Source: Luteibacter mycovicinus
GTDB taxonomy: Bacteria > Pseudomonadota > Gammaproteobacteria > Xanthomonadales > Rhodanobacteraceae
Assembly (NCBI RefSeq): GCF_000745235.1
Contig: NZ_JQNL01000001.1
Span: 1,302,001-1,366,000, forward strand
DNA: 64,000 bases
Direction: 5' to 3'
Position numbers and translations under genes: made by a program. The notes under the pieces are model-generated. The model worked only from the letters and a program-made list of their open reading frames with translations, searched no databases and had not been told where the DNA came from. This document shows positions 25,694 through 34,667 of this stretch, in pieces; position 1 is the first letter of the stretch, and every line of letters starts with the position of its first letter.

Positions 25694-27214
25694 CTATCGC
25701 TGAGCAACGCCTATCTCAGGCCTGGGCAGACAGCTCATGATGATTTCCGCTGGTTTTGTCTCTATGCCAGCAAAGTCTCTTCCTACGACTTTCAGTGCGA
25801 ACGGAGACCGCCCTACGTCATCGTCAAGACACTGATAACCAAGGTCGACGCGCTGCTCAGCAGGGGCTTCGGGCACCATAGCCCATCCTCGCTCTGCACT
25901 GACGCTCATCGGATAATCGGGATACCCGGTCCAGGTAATGGGAATTTTGGTTACGTCACCCACTATGCTCTCTGCTTTGTCTGGGACCCGAACGGCGAAC
26001 TCCTCGCAACGTTCACCGTTACGGAAGAGACGATAGGCCTTGGCCAAACCGCGCATCGCGCTTCCGACGAAAAGTGGATCTTTCAATGCCGCGGCGTCCT
26101 CGGCGTTTGTATGGAAACCGAGCTCAACGATAATCGCCGGCATATCGGCCAGGCGATTCTCACCCTTGTCGGAAAACTGGGGATTCGGTGCGACCGCAAA
26201 ATCCTCATAAGCTTTGCTCGCATGAATATGTTCACGCATGTAGCAGAGAGCCATGGATGCAAATTCAGCCGACTCGGGGCGACCGGGCTGAGAGAAGACC
26301 CTTGTACCCCGTACACTGGCGTTGTCCGAAGCATTGGTGTGAATGCTGATCATGGCGTCTACGCCAAGCGCATTTGCGAACAGCGGCCGACTTCGAATGT
26401 CTTCCCTATACTCCCGCAAGTCGCTCACATCATCGGGCAACGAATGCCAGATATCCGGTCTCTCTGGAAGGGACCGCTCAAGAAGGTAACGAGCGGCCAT
26501 CAGATAAAGAGGTTTGCCGCTCGGCTCGTGATTCCCGAAAGACGACTCCCGGCTAGTTTTCACAGCCACGCCGTCCATGCTCAGCCACGCCCATAGTGGG
26601 GTAGCAATCTCTGAAGTGACCCGGTCCTCGATAATTCCATTCGCCGGTTCTCGCTGGAATCGCCAGTCGTGAAAGCCATGGTGGTAGTAGTAACCATGTC
26701 CATCGTTGATCAAGACTGACCCGAGGCCGTCCCTGCTAGTGGGCTTTGTTGATTTCGATTTTTCGGGCTCACGCCTGTCGCCAGGGAACCAGAAGTACAA
26801 GTCTTTCCCACCGTAGCGCCAATCAAGCCCCTGGAATCCATGGATATTCTCCAGCATCGGCCAGATCTCATTGGCAATTTCCGACTGGAGATTTTCCATT
26901 TCCACGTAGCCGGAAACCGGGCCGAACCTTTCATCCACTTCCATGAGAAGCGACTGGCCCACCGGATCAAATTGGGATTTGATATGGATGGGGAGATGAT
27001 CTTCCTCAAAGAAAGACTTCGAGTTCGCGATGCGATTAGCGACCTCGTCGACGCGACGCTCGACGTTACGGCGGGCATCGATGCTCATCGACGACACCGA
27101 AACCTGATTCTGGTCATCTGCCCTTGCCGCGCCTGGCAATTCCGCCCCCGCTGCCACGCTGAGCGCAGCAAGCATCCACAAGCCTGCTTTAGTGCGATTT
27201 CTTCTTCTCATCAT
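25694..27214 (-). CDS. Divergent N-acetylmuramoyl-L-alanine amidase (Amidase_3-like), low G+C
   Basis: Probable peptidoglycan amidase, exported by an N-terminal signal (about residues 9-32). 506 residues. The Amidase_3 zinc and catalytic set can be placed: His173 in INDGHGYY, Glu196 in GIIEDRV, His292 in SIHTNAS and Glu364 in IIVELGFHTN, plus SRPLFANALG. It differs from AmiA/B/C in having an unrecognised 130-residue N-terminal region and a 110-residue C-terminal tail (about 395-506). Hand-counted 60-base lines inside it are about 52-53% G+C, against 75% for a line in bioA. This and its unusual architecture suggest horizontal transfer. Stand-alone gene. Confidence 0.72.
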   Translation of the reverse strand: MMRRRNRTKAGLWMLAALSVAAGAELPGAARADDQNQVSVSSMSIDARRNVERRVDEVANRIANSKSFFEEDHLPIHIKSQFDPVGQSLLMEVDERFGPVSGYVEMENLQSEIANEIWPMLENIHGFQGLDWRYGGKDLYFWFPGDRREPEKSKSTKPTSRDGLGSVLINDGHGYYYHHGFHDWRFQREPANGIIEDRVTSEIATPLWAWLSMDGVAVKTSRESSFGNHEPSGKPLYLMAARYLLERSLPERPDIWHSLPDDVSDLREYREDIRSRPLFANALGVDAMISIHTNASDNASVRGTRVFSQPGRPESAEFASMALCYMREHIHASKAYEDFAVAPNPQFSDKGENRLADMPAIIVELGFHTNAEDAAALKDPLFVGSAMRGLAKAYRLFRNGERCEEFAVRVPDKAESIVGDVTKIPITWTGYPDYPMSVSAERGWAMVPEAPAEQRVDLGYQCLDDDVGRSPFALKVVGRDFAGIETKPAEIIMSCLPRPEIGVAQR

Positions 27215-27374
27215 CTGCCCGACTCCGTAGATTCACGATGCAGGTGCCGAATGACGTCACGCCATTCGACGCCCGCAAGTGAAGCCTAGGTTTCAGGCCA
27301 TGCGCCGTCCTACGCGAAAATTCTGAAAAATCCGTTTTTCTTGACCGGTCGCCAGCTTCGACTTTGCGACGGCC

Positions 27375-28004
27375 TTATCGGATCCGCGACAGCCCGATCG
27401 GCAGATCGCCAAGACGCGCCATCTCACTGTCATCGAACAGCTCGGGATGAGCGAGGTAATCCATCGCAAACGCATGCGCGTCAGCACCCCAGAACAACTC
27501 GTTGCCGATCGCCAGCGTCGGCACGCCGTAGACCTGATCGCGCATCGCCTGTTCGAAATTCGCCTGCAGGGCGGCTTTGACGCCGGGCGCGGAGAGCGCG
27601 GCGCTGACGTCGCCGATGCCCAGCGACGTCGCCAGTGGCTGGATCGTCTCGGGCGTATCCGCCGCACGGCCATGCACCCATATCCACTCGAAGATGGCAC
27701 CGACGGCCTCGGGCGTCGACCCGGCGGCAACACACAGGCGCAGCGCCGGCAGCGGATTGAACGGATGGGTCGGGGGAAACTTCAGCGGCACGTTCGCCTG
27801 CCGTGCCCGCCACAGCGCGTACCGATAGGTGAACTCGCGCTTGCGCGGGATCTCCGCCGGGCCGCGCTGCCCCATCTGCTTCAGCAGGCCGCCGAACAGG
27901 ATCGGCCGCAGCACGACCTCCCGCTCCTGAGCCAGTTCGCGCACCGCCGGCCACTGCAGCCAGCTGAACATGGAGACGAAATCGAAGTACCAGGCGATCG
28001 GCAT
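27375..28004 (-). CDS. DsbA-fold 2-hydroxychromene-2-carboxylate isomerase-like protein
   Basis: 209 residues from MPIAWYFDFVSMFSWLQWPA, the thioredoxin-fold start shared by HCCA isomerases and kappa-class GSTs; the SPYSW-like serine is present as MFSW. It continues with RPILFGGLLKQMG, PLPALRLCVAA and the C-terminal VYGVPTLAIGNELFWGADA, a DSBA-domain hallmark. The family isomerises a naphthalene-degradation intermediate with glutathione, but no catabolic genes are nearby, so the substrate is open. Convergent with nothing close; divergent from rsmE with 83 bases between. Confidence 0.85.
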   Translation of the reverse strand: MPIAWYFDFVSMFSWLQWPAVRELAQEREVVLRPILFGGLLKQMGQRGPAEIPRKREFTYRYALWRARQANVPLKFPPTHPFNPLPALRLCVAAGSTPEAVGAIFEWIWVHGRAADTPETIQPLATSLGIGDVSAALSAPGVKAALQANFEQAMRDQVYGVPTLAIGNELFWGADAHAFAMDYLAHPELFDDSEMARLGDLPIGLSRIR

Positions 28005-28087
28005 TACGCGGCTCCTTCGTCGATGGGACGACGATAGCCGTCCGCATCGCTGGCTACAATGCATGTTCCGTGACAGAAGGCCCCACC

Positions 28088-28822
28088 ATGCGCACCATCC
28101 GCATCCATGTCGACATGCCGCTGACCAGCGGAGTTGACATCACCCTGCCCGCCCAGGCGGGCGAGCACGTCGCCCGCGTCCTGCGCATGGAGGCCGGCGC
28201 GCCGGTCGTGCTGTTTTCGGGCCACGACGACACGGAGTTCGATGCCACGCTGACCAGCGTGGGCAAACGCGAAGTGGTGGCGAGCGTGGGCGAAGGGCGG
28301 CAGCTCCAGAACGAATCCCCGCTGTCGCTCACCCTGGTACAGGGCGTGGCGCGCGGCGAGAAAATGGACCTGATCGTGCAGAAGGCCACCGAACTGGGCA
28401 TCGCCCGCATCGTGCCGATCCTGACCGAGCGTTCCGAAGTGAAGCTGGACGCGGCGCGCTCCGAGAAGCGCCTGCTCCACTGGCGCGCGGTCGCCGCCAG
28501 CGCATGCGAGCAGTCGGGACGCGCCCGGGTGCCGCAGGTGGAAGCCGCCGTACCGATGGCGACCTGGCTTGCCTCGCTGGGCGAAGGCGGCCCGATGCGG
28601 CTCGCGCTACTGCCCGAAGGAACGAAGCGCGCCGGCGAACTCGGACTGACGGGTGCGGCGATGTTGGCTATTGGCCCCGAAGGCGGGTTCGGAGACAGGG
28701 ACCGTGTGGCGCTGGCGGCGCATGGATTTGCGGGACTGAAGCTGGGACCACGGATTCTGCGGACGGAAACAGCGGGTCTGGCGGCGATTGCAGCGTTACA
28801 GGCGCTTTACGGCGACATTTGA
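28088..28822 (+). CDS. rsmE: 16S rRNA (uracil(1498)-N(3))-methyltransferase RsmE
   Basis: Methylates U1498 in the decoding site of the 30S subunit. 244 residues from MRTIRIHVD (ATG 28088, AGAAGG 7 bases ahead; an in-frame GTG at 28070 is less likely). A PUA-like N-terminal domain (H.ARVLRM) is followed by a SPOUT trefoil-knot domain: QGVARGEKMDLIVQKATELG, SERSEVKL-like block, and the SAM-binding knot AIGPEGGFGDRD...LGPRILRTETA. Alone on the plus strand; followed by the hairpin-repeat region. Confidence 0.95.
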   Translation: MRTIRIHVDMPLTSGVDITLPAQAGEHVARVLRMEAGAPVVLFSGHDDTEFDATLTSVGKREVVASVGEGRQLQNESPLSLTLVQGVARGEKMDLIVQKATELGIARIVPILTERSEVKLDAARSEKRLLHWRAVAASACEQSGRARVPQVEAAVPMATWLASLGEGGPMRLALLPEGTKRAGELGLTGAAMLAIGPEGGFGDRDRVALAAHGFAGLKLGPRILRTETAGLAAIAALQALYGDI

Positions 28823-28878
28823 GCATTATCGCCGTGACGGGTGCGGCCTCGGCTTTGCACAGCACGCGCTGACGAAAG

Positions 28879-28970
28879 GGTACTGTTGGGTGCCCTTCTC
28901 GTCGCTAGGTCCTCCTACGCCCTTCGCCTACGTGCGGAAGCGCTCCGAGAACGGCACCCAACAGCACCCT
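28879..28970. repeat. Composite hairpin element A
   Basis: CTGTTGGGTGCC (28883-28894) and its exact complement at 28953-28964 form the outer stem; with the adjoining CTTCTCG / CGAGAAC it reaches 19 bp with one mismatch. The 44-base interior is the core also found, in opposite orientation, in element B. It lies in the 316-base gene-free gap between rsmE and the aldo/keto reductase gene. Confidence 0.8.
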
Positions 28971-29042
28971 CCGACTCCTGAGGTTGCAGGCAGGAAAGCG
29001 AAGAGTGCTCTGCTCGCACCCCACTGCAACGTAACGCTGCAA

Positions 29043-29134
29043 GGGAGTCGCCGGCTGGCGTTCTTGGAGCGCTTCCGCACGAAGGCGAAGGCCGTAGGAG
29101 GACCTAGCGACAAGAATGTCAGCCGGCGACTCCC
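29043..29134. repeat. Composite hairpin element B (inverted relative to A)
   Basis: GGGAGTCGCCGGCTG (29043-29057) pairs with 29120-29134; with the adjoining TTCTTG / CAAGAA the stem is 24 bp with two mismatches. The interior is the reverse complement of the element A core with about four differences over 56 bases, but the outer stem sequence is different. Between A and B, GTTGCAG (28983) and CTGCAAC (29024) could form a third small hairpin. Nothing else was seen in 28823-29138. Confidence 0.8.
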
Positions 29135-29138
29135 CGCC

Positions 29139-30110
29139 TCAGCGCGACAGCTCTGCTTCGATACGGCGCATGACCCCATCGTCGAGCAACTTCACAGCGT
29201 CCAGCGCCTTGAGGTTTTCTTCGAGCTGAGAGGTGCGGCTTGCACCGAGGATCACGGTCGAAACGTTCGGGTTTTTCAGACACCAGGCGAGCGACAACCG
29301 CGCCAGCGGAATGCCGAGATCAGCCGCAATCGGGGCGAGCGAACGCACCGTTTCCAGTCGCGCGCCGTCGTTACCGAGCAGCGACTCACGCAGCCATGCG
29401 TAGTCGGCGTGGCCCATGCGTGAGTCGTCAGGGATACCGTCGTTGTACTTTCCCGTGAGCAGCCCCGACGCCAGTGGCGACCAGATCGTGGTGCCCATGC
29501 CGTAGCGCTCGTATAGCGGTGCGTACTCCTGCTCGAAGCGCTCGCGATGCAACAGGTTGTACTGCGGCTGCTCCATCGACGGCGCGATGAGATGATGTTC
29601 GCGCGCAAGCCGGTGCGCTTCCTCGATCTCGCTGGCGGCCCATTCGCTGGTGCCCCAGTACATGACCTTGCCCTGCCGGACCAGCGTGTCCATCGCCAGC
29701 ACCGTCTCGAGGATCGGCGTATCCGGATCGGCGCGGTGGCAGAAATACAGGTCGAGGTAATCGACGCGTAGGCGATCGAGCGCCTGATGACAGGCGTCGA
29801 ACACGTGCTTGCGCGAGAGGCCGCGCTGCGTCGGCTTCGGATCTTTCACCGCGCCGAAGAACACCTTGCTCGACACCGTGTACGCGTCGCGCGGCAGACG
29901 CAGGTCGGCGATCACGTCGCCCATCAGGCGCTCGGCATCGCCCGCGTTGTACGTCTCGGCGTTATCGAAGAAATTCACGCCATGGTCGTAGGCCAGCGCG
30001 ATCAGCTCACGCGCTTCCGACCGGCCGACCTGGCGACCGAACGTGACCCACGCGCCGTACGACAGCGCCGAAACCTTGAGACCGGTCGAACCGAGGCGAC
30101 GGTATTCCAT
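29139..30110 (-). CDS. Aldo/keto reductase (voltage-gated K+ channel beta-subunit-like)
   Basis: NADPH-dependent oxidoreductase of 323 residues. It starts MEYRRLGSTGLKVSALSYGAW; the catalytic tetrad is Asp49 (FFDNAETY), Tyr54, Lys82 (VSSKVFFG) and His125 (YFCHRADPD). WSPLASGLLTGKYNDGIP and TVILGASRTSQLEENLKAL are cofactor-site motifs of the AKR6/Kv-beta branch. Physiological substrate unknown; such enzymes often reduce aldehydes or methylglyoxal. Follows pgpA by 9 bases on the same strand, so it may be the end of the riboflavin/thiamine operon. Confidence 0.92.
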   Translation of the reverse strand: MEYRRLGSTGLKVSALSYGAWVTFGRQVGRSEARELIALAYDHGVNFFDNAETYNAGDAERLMGDVIADLRLPRDAYTVSSKVFFGAVKDPKPTQRGLSRKHVFDACHQALDRLRVDYLDLYFCHRADPDTPILETVLAMDTLVRQGKVMYWGTSEWAASEIEEAHRLAREHHLIAPSMEQPQYNLLHRERFEQEYAPLYERYGMGTTIWSPLASGLLTGKYNDGIPDDSRMGHADYAWLRESLLGNDGARLETVRSLAPIAADLGIPLARLSLAWCLKNPNVSTVILGASRTSQLEENLKALDAVKLLDDGVMRRIEAELSR

Positions 30111-30119
30111 GGCGAGTTC

Positions 30120-30620
30120 CTAACGAACGAAGTGAAGGATCGACAACAGCACGATACCAGCGAAAATACCGGCGATAACGTCATCGAGCATGACACCGAA
30201 GCCGCCTTTCACGCGGCGGTCGAACCAGGCGATCGGCCATGGCTTCCACACGTCGAACAGACGGAACAGGAGGAATCCGGCAGCCACGGCCCACCACGGT
30301 GCAAGCAGCGCAGGCAGCAAGGCGATCCATTGCCCGACGAATTCATCCCAGACGAGGCTGCGATGATCGGCCACGCCAAGGAGGCGCCCGGCGACGTCGC
30401 AGGCCCATACGCCCAGCGCGAACGACAGGGCGATGATGACGAGCCAGGCCGGCACCGACAGCTCCCGCAGCAACAGCCACGGAACGATCGCCGCCAGCGA
30501 CCCGAACGTCCCCTGCGCCTTCGGCGTCAGTCCGGAGCCGAAGCCGCACGCGATCCAGCCCCAGGGCGAGGCCAGCAGGCGACGACGATCGGCAGGATCG
30601 AGGACGTACTTCGTGCTCAT
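30120..30620 (-). CDS. pgpA: Phosphatidylglycerophosphatase A
   Basis: Dephosphorylates phosphatidylglycerol phosphate in the inner membrane. 166 residues with PgpA motifs: WGWIACGFGSGLTPKAQGTF near the N-terminus, VWDEFVGQWIAL in the middle and FRLFDVWKPWPI followed by GGFGVMLDDVIAGIFAG. Several hydrophobic helices. It overlaps the thiL stop by 4 bases (30617-30620); nusB-thiL-pgpA is the standard gammaproteobacterial order. Confidence 0.95.
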   Translation of the reverse strand: MSTKYVLDPADRRRLLASPWGWIACGFGSGLTPKAQGTFGSLAAIVPWLLLRELSVPAWLVIIALSFALGVWACDVAGRLLGVADHRSLVWDEFVGQWIALLPALLAPWWAVAAGFLLFRLFDVWKPWPIAWFDRRVKGGFGVMLDDVIAGIFAGIVLLSILHFVR

Positions 30621-31570
30621 GCCGCGAAGTGATTCCAGCCGCTGCGAGCGGGCATGAGGGTTTCACCTGCCGCATCGACCACGCGCACACCGGCACCTTC
30701 GACGATGCGGCCGATGCGTGTCGCGCCACAACCCAGCCGCGACAGCACGGCGCCGACTTCGGCCGCCTTGTCGGCTGGTACGGTGAAACACAGCTCGTAG
30801 TCGTCGCCACCGCTCAGAGCGAAATCCTGTGCGTCGGCCTCGGCGAAGTGCGTCAGCAACGCCGACGATCGGGGCAGCAGCGCGGCATCGATGGACGCGC
30901 CCACGTTGCTCGCCGTGCAGATGTGGCCAAGGTCGGCGACCAGGCCGTCCGAGACGTCGATGCACGCCGTTGCCACGCCACGCAGCGCCTGCCCTGCCGC
31001 GACACGCGGCACAGGGCGATTCAGTCGCTCGATCATGGCTGCGTAAGGCGTCGTGTCGGCTTCATCGAGGCAACGCAGACCCGCGGCGGCGTCACCGAGC
31101 GTCCCGGTGACCATCACCACGTCGCCGACGCGCGCGCCCGACCGCAGCAGCGCCTCGCCCGGTGCGGTAAAGCCATGCACGGCAACGGTGACGGTAAGCG
31201 GGCCGCGCGTGGTGTCGCCACCGATCAGGGCGAGCCGATAAGGCGTCGCCAGTTCGGCGAAGCCCTGCGCGAGGCCGTCGAAAAAGGCTTCATCGCCATC
31301 GGGCGTCGTCAGCGCGAGCAACGCCCACGCGGGAGTGGCACCCATGGCCGCCAGATCCGACAGATTGACCGCCAGCGCTTTCCAGCCGATATCGGATGCG
31401 GACGTGCCGACGGGAAAGTGGACACCCTCGACGAGAGTGTCCACGGCGATCGCGAGCTCACGTCCGGCCGGTACCGCCACCACGGCGGCATCGTCACCGA
31501 TGCCGGTCACCACATCGTCGCGATGGACGCTTGTGTGACGACGGATACGATCGATCAGGTCGAATTCCAT
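30617..31570 (-). CDS. thiL: Thiamine-monophosphate kinase
   Basis: Phosphorylates thiamine monophosphate to the cofactor TPP. 317 residues of the AIR-synthase-like fold: MEFDLIDRIRRH, the Mg/ATP-binding GIGDDAAVV, AVNLSDLAAMGA, and later ACIDVSDGLVADLGHI and SGGDDYELCFTVP. The ATG lies 35 bases after nusB and the 3' end overlaps pgpA. Lacks any damage. Confidence 0.96.
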   Translation of the reverse strand: MEFDLIDRIRRHTSVHRDDVVTGIGDDAAVVAVPAGRELAIAVDTLVEGVHFPVGTSASDIGWKALAVNLSDLAAMGATPAWALLALTTPDGDEAFFDGLAQGFAELATPYRLALIGGDTTRGPLTVTVAVHGFTAPGEALLRSGARVGDVVMVTGTLGDAAAGLRCLDEADTTPYAAMIERLNRPVPRVAAGQALRGVATACIDVSDGLVADLGHICTASNVGASIDAALLPRSSALLTHFAEADAQDFALSGGDDYELCFTVPADKAAEVGAVLSRLGCGATRIGRIVEGAGVRVVDAAGETLMPARSGWNHFAA

Positions 31571-31605
31571 GCAGGTTCCTTGTCCCGCGAGGATTCGCGG
31601 TCCGC

Positions 31606-32052
31606 TCAGGATCGCTTCTCGGCCGTACGCCAGTGCGTCGCGAGTTTGTCGAGAACACCGTTCACATAGCTGTGGCCGTGATCGGCGCCGAACCGCTTGG
31701 TGGCTTCCACGGCCTCATTGATCACCACGCGATACGGCACGTCCGGGCGGTATTTCAGCTCGTAGGCACCCATGCGCAGGGCCGACAGCTCGATGGGGTC
31801 GATCTGCGACACCTCACGGTCGACGAAGGGCTTGATGCCGTCGTCCAGTTCCTTCACGTGCTTCTCGACGCCGCGCAGGATGTCCTCGAAGTATTCGAGA
31901 TCGGCGACGACCATGTCCTGCTCGTGGCGGAACTGCTCGATCACGCTGCCCATTTTCGAGCCACCCACCTGCCAGGCATATAGCGCCTGCAGCGCGCGGC
32001 GGCGTGCGCGCGAACGCGCGGCGAGGTCGATACCGTGAGGAGGAGTGTTCAT
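31606..32052 (-). CDS. nusB: Transcription antitermination factor NusB
   Basis: RNA-binding protein that with NusE (S10) assembles antitermination complexes on rRNA operons. 148 residues, all-helical: [18 protein letters not shown] (arginine-rich boxA-binding start), then [35 protein letters not shown] and [11 protein letters not shown], which is diagnostic. Its ATG overlaps the ribH stop by 4 bases, the usual ribH-nusB coupling. Confidence 0.97.
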   Translation of the reverse strand: MNTPPHGIDLAARSRARRRALQALYAWQVGGSKMGSVIEQFRHEQDMVVADLEYFEDILRGVEKHVKELDDGIKPFVDREVSQIDPIELSALRMGAYELKYRPDVPYRVVINEAVEATKRFGADHGHSYVNGVLDKLATHWRTAEKRS

Positions 32053-32516
32053 TTACCCAGCTTCGTGTAGAGGTTGGCCATTTCGATCGCAACCATGGCC
32101 GCGTCGCTGCCCTTGTTTCCGGCCTTGGTGCCGGCGCGCTCGATGGCTTGCTCGATGCTGTCGGTGGTCAGCACACCGAACGACACCGGTACGCCGGACG
32201 CGTAGGCGGCCTGACCGAGACCCTTGGCGGCTTCGCCGGCCACGTAGTCGAAGTGCGGCGTGGAACCGCGGATGACCGCGCCCAGGCCGATCACCGCGGC
32301 GTAGTTGCCGGCGCCGGCTACCTTATAAGCGGCCTGAGCGATTTCCCAGGCGCCAGGAACGCGGATGAGGTCGATCGCATCATCATTCACGCCATGACGG
32401 ACGAGGGTGTCACGCGCGCCCTGGATCAGCGGCTCGACGACGAAGCTGTTGAAACGGCCCGCGACGATGGCGAAACGGCCCTTGGGGGTGGCGAAATCGC
32501 CTTCGATGATCTTCAT
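32049..32516 (-). CDS. ribH: 6,7-dimethyl-8-ribityllumazine synthase
   Basis: Penultimate riboflavin step: condenses the ribityl-aminouracil with dihydroxybutanone phosphate. 155 residues with [53 protein letters not shown] and the C-terminal [12 protein letters not shown] of lumazine synthases. The catalytic His (HFDYV) is present. Follows the ldcA-like gene by 45 bases, and probably belongs to the FMN-riboswitch transcript starting at ribE. Confidence 0.96.
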   Translation of the reverse strand: MKIIEGDFATPKGRFAIVAGRFNSFVVEPLIQGARDTLVRHGVNDDAIDLIRVPGAWEIAQAAYKVAGAGNYAAVIGLGAVIRGSTPHFDYVAGEAAKGLGQAAYASGVPVSFGVLTTDSIEQAIERAGTKAGNKGSDAAMVAIEMANLYTKLGK

Positions 32517-32561
32517 GTTCGGTTGTCCTGTGGCGGATCGGCCGCCGCGCGGCCGGGTATT

Positions 32562-33494
32562 TTACGGGGTTTTCGGCCGGGGGTGGCCGGTAAACGTGAG
32601 AGCGGCCTCGCCGGCGGCGACGCGAAGCCGTGCCGGGGCGCCGAAAGGCAGGGTGAACTTGCTCGGCCCATGGCCGAAAGGCAGGCCGCGCACCACTGGT
32701 ATGCCGCTGGCAGCGGCGATCCGGTCGAAGGCGACATCGACGTCATAGCCGTTGTCGTATTCGGTCACGCGGTAGTTGATGAAGTCGCCCATGACCAGGG
32801 CGGCCTGTCGACGCAGGACACCGGCATGGAGCAGCTGGTAAAGCATGCGCTCCACGCGATAAGGCGGCTCGGCCAGATCCTCGACCACCAGAATGCCGCC
32901 TTCGATGGCGGGAAAGTAAGGCGTGCCCGCCAGGCCGGCGAGCATCGCCAGGTTGCCGCCCCAGACCGGACCTTCGACGGCGACGTCGACGGTTGCCGGC
33001 GCGGCCCACGTCGCCGAGCCCTCCGCCGAGGAGAGCGTCTGCCAGAAGCTTTTCCAGGTCAGTTCGTCGAGATGCAACGCCCCGAAATCGCCGCCGAGCA
33101 TGGGGCCGCCGAGCGTGATCAGGCCGGACTTCGCATACAGAGCGCATTGCACGGCGGTGAAATCGCTCTGCCCCACCAGGGCGATCGGTGCATCGCGCAG
33201 CCGCTTTGCCAGGCCGTCGTAGTCGAGCAGGGGAAGGATGGGATGCGCACCGTAGCCGCCACGGATGGCAAGCGCGATATCCGGCAGCTCCCGCGACGGA
33301 TCGGCGAGCGCGTTGATGTCCGCGGCGCGCTGGGCGTCGCTGCCCGCGAACCGGAGTTCGCGTCGCGAGAGGACCTCCAGACCACTCACCCGATGGCCTG
33401 CGGCCTCGAGGCGGGCGATGCCTCGCTGCATGGCTTCAGCGGATTGCGGGTAGCCGGACGGGGCGATGAGACGGATGTCGTAGGTCTGGGGCAT
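32562..33494 (-). CDS. ldcA: Muramoyltetrapeptide carboxypeptidase family protein (LD-carboxypeptidase, S66)
   Basis: Cytoplasmic serine peptidase that removes terminal D-Ala from recycled murein tetrapeptides. 310 residues from MPQTYDIRLIAPSG. The nucleophile Ser110 lies in LVGQSDFTAV, the family motif, with RGGYGAHPILPLLD before it and candidate triad Glu and His in VVEDLAEPPYRVERML and GLPFGHG. An upstream in-frame start would add 48 unconserved residues. Its place between ribBX and ribH is unusual: a cell-wall recycling gene inside the riboflavin run. Confidence 0.9.
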   Translation of the reverse strand: MPQTYDIRLIAPSGYPQSAEAMQRGIARLEAAGHRVSGLEVLSRRELRFAGSDAQRAADINALADPSRELPDIALAIRGGYGAHPILPLLDYDGLAKRLRDAPIALVGQSDFTAVQCALYAKSGLITLGGPMLGGDFGALHLDELTWKSFWQTLSSAEGSATWAAPATVDVAVEGPVWGGNLAMLAGLAGTPYFPAIEGGILVVEDLAEPPYRVERMLYQLLHAGVLRRQAALVMGDFINYRVTEYDNGYDVDVAFDRIAAASGIPVVRGLPFGHGPSKFTLPFGAPARLRVAAGEAALTFTGHPRPKTP

Positions 33495-33564
33495 GGAGTC
33501 TGCGTGGTCTGCCAGGGACTGCCTAGCAATAAGGGGTAGGCGGCGGGATGGCAACCCGCCGGGC

Positions 33565-34656
33565 TCAGCCTGCCTGTTCCACCACCTCGAGCCCGAAACC
33601 CGCGATGCCGACGAAGCGACGCGGGGTCCCCATGACACGCAGTTGTCTGACCCCCAGGTCCGTCAGGATCTGCGCACCGAGGCCCAGCTGTCGCCATTCC
33701 TGATCGTCCCCGGGGGCGGGCGTCGGCGCGACGTCCCGCTTGAGCCGGCCGAGCAAGGACTCGGCCGTGTCGCCACCGGAAAGGACCACGAGGACGCCAC
33801 GGTCCGCCTCGTCGATGCGACGCAAGGCATCGGTGACCGTCTGGCCGAGGTCGTCCCGCTTCAGGTGAAGCACATCCGACAAGGTGTTGCGGACATGGAC
33901 CCGGGTCAGCACCGGCTCGCCATCGGCGACGTCGCCGCGCACCAGCGCGAAGTGCAGACCGTCACGAATCGCATCGCGGAAAGCGACCAGGCGGAAAGCA
34001 CCGAACTCCGTGTCGACATCTTCTTCGTGCACACGCTCGACCGTCTTCTCGGTTTCAAGGCGGTAGCGGATGAGGTCGGCGATGGTGCCGATCTTCAGCC
34101 CGTGCTTCGCGGCGAAGATCTCCAGCTCGGGACGGCGCGCCATCGAACCGTCGTCGTGGAGGATCTCGATCAGCACCGACGATGGCTCGAGTCCGGCCAG
34201 CGCGGCGAGATCGCAACCCGCTTCGGTGTGGCCCGCGCGGCTCAGGACACCACCGGCCTGTGCCGTGAGCGGAAAGATGTGGCCGGGCATGGTGATATCG
34301 GCCGGTTTGGCATCCTTCGCGGCGGCCACGCGGATCGTGTGCGCGCGGTCCTGCGCCGAGATGCCGGTGGTGACGCCTTCCGCGGCCTCGATCGAGACGG
34401 TGAAGTTGGTGTGGTAGGGCGACGTGTTGTCGCTGACCATCGGCTTCAGGCCCAGCTGGCGGGTATGCCGCTCCGTGAGGGTGAGGCAGAGCAGCCCACG
34501 GGCCTCGCGGACCATGAAGTTGACGTCCTCGGGACGGACCTTCTCGGCGGCCATCACGATATCGCCTTCGTTCTCACGGTCTTCGTCGTCGAGGATGACG
34601 ACCATGCGCCCCTGACGAAGATCATCGAGGATCTCGGGAATGGTATGGAAAGACAT
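33565..34656 (-). CDS. ribBX: DHBP synthase fused to degenerate GTP cyclohydrolase II domain (RibBX type)
   Basis: The N-terminal half (residues 1-200) is a complete 3,4-dihydroxy-2-butanone 4-phosphate synthase: [44 protein letters not shown]. The C-terminal half has the GTP cyclohydrolase II fold ([33 protein letters not shown]) but the three zinc cysteines expected after RVHSEC are missing and the GTP-site residues are altered. So only the RibB reaction is expected, as in reported RibBX proteins; an active ribA should exist elsewhere. 363 residues; 11 bases after ribE. Confidence 0.92.
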   Translation of the reverse strand: MSFHTIPEILDDLRQGRMVVILDDEDRENEGDIVMAAEKVRPEDVNFMVREARGLLCLTLTERHTRQLGLKPMVSDNTSPYHTNFTVSIEAAEGVTTGISAQDRAHTIRVAAAKDAKPADITMPGHIFPLTAQAGGVLSRAGHTEAGCDLAALAGLEPSSVLIEILHDDGSMARRPELEIFAAKHGLKIGTIADLIRYRLETEKTVERVHEEDVDTEFGAFRLVAFRDAIRDGLHFALVRGDVADGEPVLTRVHVRNTLSDVLHLKRDDLGQTVTDALRRIDEADRGVLVVLSGGDTAESLLGRLKRDVAPTPAPGDDQEWRQLGLGAQILTDLGVRQLRVMGTPRRFVGIAGFGLEVVEQAG

Positions 34657-34667
34657 GCCGGGATTCC

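Noticed and set aside
28788-29423. Open frames on both strands across the rsmE-aldo/keto reductase gap
   Set aside because: They arise from the inverted repeat, so similar peptides appear on both strands; no start signals or protein-like composition.
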